From: Flavobacterium terrigena
GTDB taxonomy: Bacteria > Bacteroidota > Bacteroidia > Flavobacteriales > Flavobacteriaceae
Length of the DNA stretch: 64,000 bases
NCBI RefSeq assembly: GCF_900108955.1
Contig: NZ_FNYA01000002.1
Coordinates: 248,001 to 312,000, forward strand
Reading direction: 5' to 3'
How positions within the stretch are numbered: position 1 is the first letter of the stretch; every line of letters begins with the position of its first letter. This document shows, one piece after another, positions 62,325-64,000 of this stretch. Position numbers and translations under genes: made by a program. Under the pieces are notes generated by a model. It ran no database searches and was not told where the DNA came from. It worked only from the letters and a program-made list of their open reading frames with translations.

Positions 62325-62735
62325 TTAATTATGGTGCAGAACTAAAAAACATTTTTTAATAAATCTAATTTTTCCATAAATTATTGTAATATTTTTAGTT
62401 TTAGAGTCATAATTAATCTCAATTAAATTATTAGATATTAAAAAAGATAAGTAATTATTATGGTAATTTATTTTTTTCTTTTTGTATTTCTCTACAACTT
62501 TAATTAGTTCATAATAAAATTTAATATTTCTATTAGTAAAACTTAACACTACTACTTCTAAAATATCTAGACTGAAAATTAATTTGGTTTTATCTGTAGA
62601 ATAATTCAGAAACTTATTAAACTTTTCCCCAATATAAATATCACAACCTACTACTCTATCATTTACAATCTCTAAATCAAACTCCCAATTATCATATAGC
62701 ATACCTAATTTGAAAGGTATATTTAATTGTTTCAT
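62325..62735 (-). CDS. hypothetical protein
   Basis: 136 aa, no signal peptide. Strand/helix mix with several hydrophobic-basic stretches (KVVEKYKKKKINYHNNYLSFLISNN, IRFIKKCFLVLHH). I recognise no family. Very AT-rich, Lys/Asn/Ile-heavy composition like the other genes to its right, in contrast with the core genes of the window. The first gene to the right of the tRNA remnant. Confidence 0.6.
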   Translation of the reverse strand: MKQLNIPFKLGMLYDNWEFDLEIVNDRVVGCDIYIGEKFNKFLNYSTDKTKLIFSLDILEVVVLSFTNRNIKFYYELIKVVEKYKKKKINYHNNYLSFLISNNLIEINYDSKTKNITIIYGKIRFIKKCFLVLHHN

Positions 62736-62782
62736 AACTTTTTGGGTTAAAAAACCACCTTATTATTGTGGCTAAGTTTTAA

Positions 62783-63253
62783 TTATTTGTATTCAGAATG
62801 TTCAATTTTAAAATCTAATATTGAGACACCATTTTTATCTCCTAGCTTGTATACAAAACTTACTTTTGCTTTTACAAATGAAACATTATTAGGATTATTA
62901 TTGATTGTTTTCAAAACATTACCTTTCCATTCTGTTTTATAACTTGAAATTTCTTCCTCAGTCAAATCATCAATTGATTTATCTAATGTTTGATAATTAT
63001 AAATAACTTCTTTTTTATTTTTTAAAAATTCAACTTTATTTAATTGCATCCCTCCACCTGTATCAATTGGAGTTTTTTCATTCATAGTTTTGATTGTACT
63101 TTCAACATCAGAAATTGAATTTTCTTTTTCAAAAATTTCTTTACTATCTTCTTTTATTTTGCTATCTAAACTTTTAGTAAGTAACTTATTAAATGAATAA
63201 ATAGCTAAATAAATTAAAATAATTATTCCTACTATTTTTAATATTTGTTTCAT
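62783..63253 (-). CDS. hypothetical membrane-anchored protein
   Basis: 156 aa. N-terminal membrane anchor (IVGIIILIYLAIYSFNKLL), charged linker rich in Lys/Asp/Glu/Ser, then an external domain (GGGMQLNKVEFLKNKKEVIYNYQTLDKSIDDLTEEEISSYK..FVKAKVSFVYKLGDKNGVSILDFKI). No family recognised. Lies 19 bp after the next upstream gene, so probably co-transcribed with it. Confidence 0.65.
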   Translation of the reverse strand: MKQILKIVGIIILIYLAIYSFNKLLTKSLDSKIKEDSKEIFEKENSISDVESTIKTMNEKTPIDTGGGMQLNKVEFLKNKKEVIYNYQTLDKSIDDLTEEEISSYKTEWKGNVLKTINNNPNNVSFVKAKVSFVYKLGDKNGVSILDFKIEHSEYK

Positions 63254-63272
63254 TTGATTTCTTATTAAATGA

Positions 63273-63836
63273 TTAATTTTTATTAGAGTTTTTATTTAAC
63301 TCATCTCTTAATTGATATTCTTTTGAGCAATATATTTCAAATACTACATCATCAAATTTCAATGCAGTTTCAAATTCTTTTGTATCTAGCTGAAAAGTTA
63401 TTTCTTCACCAGATTCATTTTTAATTTTTGTATTTATTTCTAGACCTATAAAATCATTAATTCCAAAATATTTTTCTACCCAATTATAAACTGCATCGTG
63501 ATTATTTTTGATTTGTTCATATTCAGCTAGTACCTCTGTAACATAATCTTGTTTTTTATAAGCTTCAATTAGTCTAAACATATTATAATAAACTTCAATT
63601 AGCCTACAGTCTTCTGTTCTATCTGAACACAAAAAAGGTGGTAGTATCTTTGATTTATTCTTCAACCATTTTCTCCAAATATTACAACTAGTTTCATTAA
63701 TTAAAAAGTTGAAATGAGTTTCATTTTTAACTAACCAAGTTTTAATAGATTTAACTTTTAGAGGTTTGTAATTTTGAAGTTCTTGCATTAATTCATAATC
63801 CATAGATTCTCTTATGCTTGTGTTACTTTTTATCAT
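63273..63836 (-). CDS. hypothetical protein
   Basis: 187 aa, soluble, no signal peptide. Helical N-terminal half (MDYELMQELQNYKPLKVKSIKTWLVKN, CNIWRKWLKN) and a second half with VLAEYEQIKNNHDAVYNWVEKYFGINDFIGLEINTKI. No family recognised. The start overlaps the stop region of the partial membrane-protein gene by 14 bp, so the genes are translationally linked. Confidence 0.6.
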   Translation of the reverse strand: MIKSNTSIRESMDYELMQELQNYKPLKVKSIKTWLVKNETHFNFLINETSCNIWRKWLKNKSKILPPFLCSDRTEDCRLIEVYYNMFRLIEAYKKQDYVTEVLAEYEQIKNNHDAVYNWVEKYFGINDFIGLEINTKIKNESGEEITFQLDTKEFETALKFDDVVFEIYCSKEYQLRDELNKNSNKN

Positions 63837-64000
63837 TTGACTTTCCTGTTAAAAAGATAATTATCAATGCTAGTAAAATTGTGATGTACCAATATTCTTT
63901 TAGTACTCCAACTACAGCCCTTATTATCTCTAAACCAAGTTTTCCTAACAGAGCAAGAACACCAAAAAAGATAATAAAAATTAGAATTAATGGTATGTAT
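63823..64000 (-). CDS. membrane protein, C-terminal part (runs off the right edge)
   Basis: 58 residues visible on the minus strand, ending in TAA at 63823-63825. Two hydrophobic segments, PLILIFIIFFGVLALLGKL and YWYITILLALIIIFL, separated by an amphipathic linker (LEIIRAVVGVLKEYW), then a short polar tail. The 5' end lies beyond the window. No family can be named from this part. Confidence 0.55.
   Translation of the reverse strand, partial: YIPLILIFIIFFGVLALLGKLGLEIIRAVVGVLKEYWYITILLALIIIFLTGKSNDKK

Overview
The window looks like a chromosomal segment of a Flavobacterium-like member of the Flavobacteriaceae (Bacteroidota). The DNA is AT-rich. Many genes are preceded by the Bacteroidota -7 promoter box TANNTTTG rather than a strong Shine-Dalgarno site. 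Several large secreted proteins end in type IX secretion system (T9SS) type-A sorting domains. Housekeeping proteins (HemL, AlaS, Der, Era, the long-form urocanase) and families such as GSCFA, DUF4230, DUF3667, DUF5522 and DUF4136 fit the same group.

Layout. (1) 1-2650, minus strand: a coupled set of ACC-deaminase-like PLP enzyme, glucosaminidase lipoprotein and hemL, with overlapping stop and start codons; hemL runs off the left edge. (2) 2706-19618: a surface-protein region. A T9SS protein on the minus strand is followed on the plus strand by two tandem units, each a giant T9SS protein (about 1,820-1,850 aa) plus a smaller secreted 'VGIGTT..GALDI' protein. The giants share a long C-terminal module, near-identical terminators and a candidate regulatory motif, which is present three times at an exact 20-bp period upstream of the second giant. 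(3) 19619-40533: mostly core genes. These are a mini HExxH membrane protein, DUF5522, hutU, a lipoprotein, an aromatic amino acid hydroxylase, a rhodanese, DUF4230/GSCFA, an ABC exporter, DUF3667, RidA, alaS with two small followers, an M23 peptidase, MerR, LemA and two TPM proteins, a frameshifted small membrane gene, der, era and a J-domain/KTSC protein.

(4) 40821-61636, minus strand: one tightly packed run of about 20.8 kb that reads as a single operon. In transcription order it holds a YadA-like head-repeat adhesin with a C-terminal coiled coil, a subtilisin-like T9SS protease, a LamG/SprB/Ig-like T9SS protein, a 3,892-aa SpvB-FG-GAP-Rhs-HINT polymorphic toxin with an unrecognised 89-aa C-terminal toxin domain, and a small helical-repeat protein that is the probable immunity partner. 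One promoter (about 61,653-61,682) and one terminator (40,716-40,745) bracket it. This is the most interesting system in the window.

(5) 61637-64000: a palindrome-rich intergenic stretch, then a 3' tRNA remnant (T-arm and acceptor strand but no 5' half) followed by its own minus-strand terminator. This is a plausible integration scar. To its right are four small unrecognised genes, the last one cut by the window edge, which probably belong to an inserted element.

Other points of note: the start region of era is duplicated in tandem around a GTCCACTGGAC palindrome, and the catalytic Asp of the operon's subtilase appears to be Glu. No intact tRNA, rRNA, CRISPR array or transposase gene was found.
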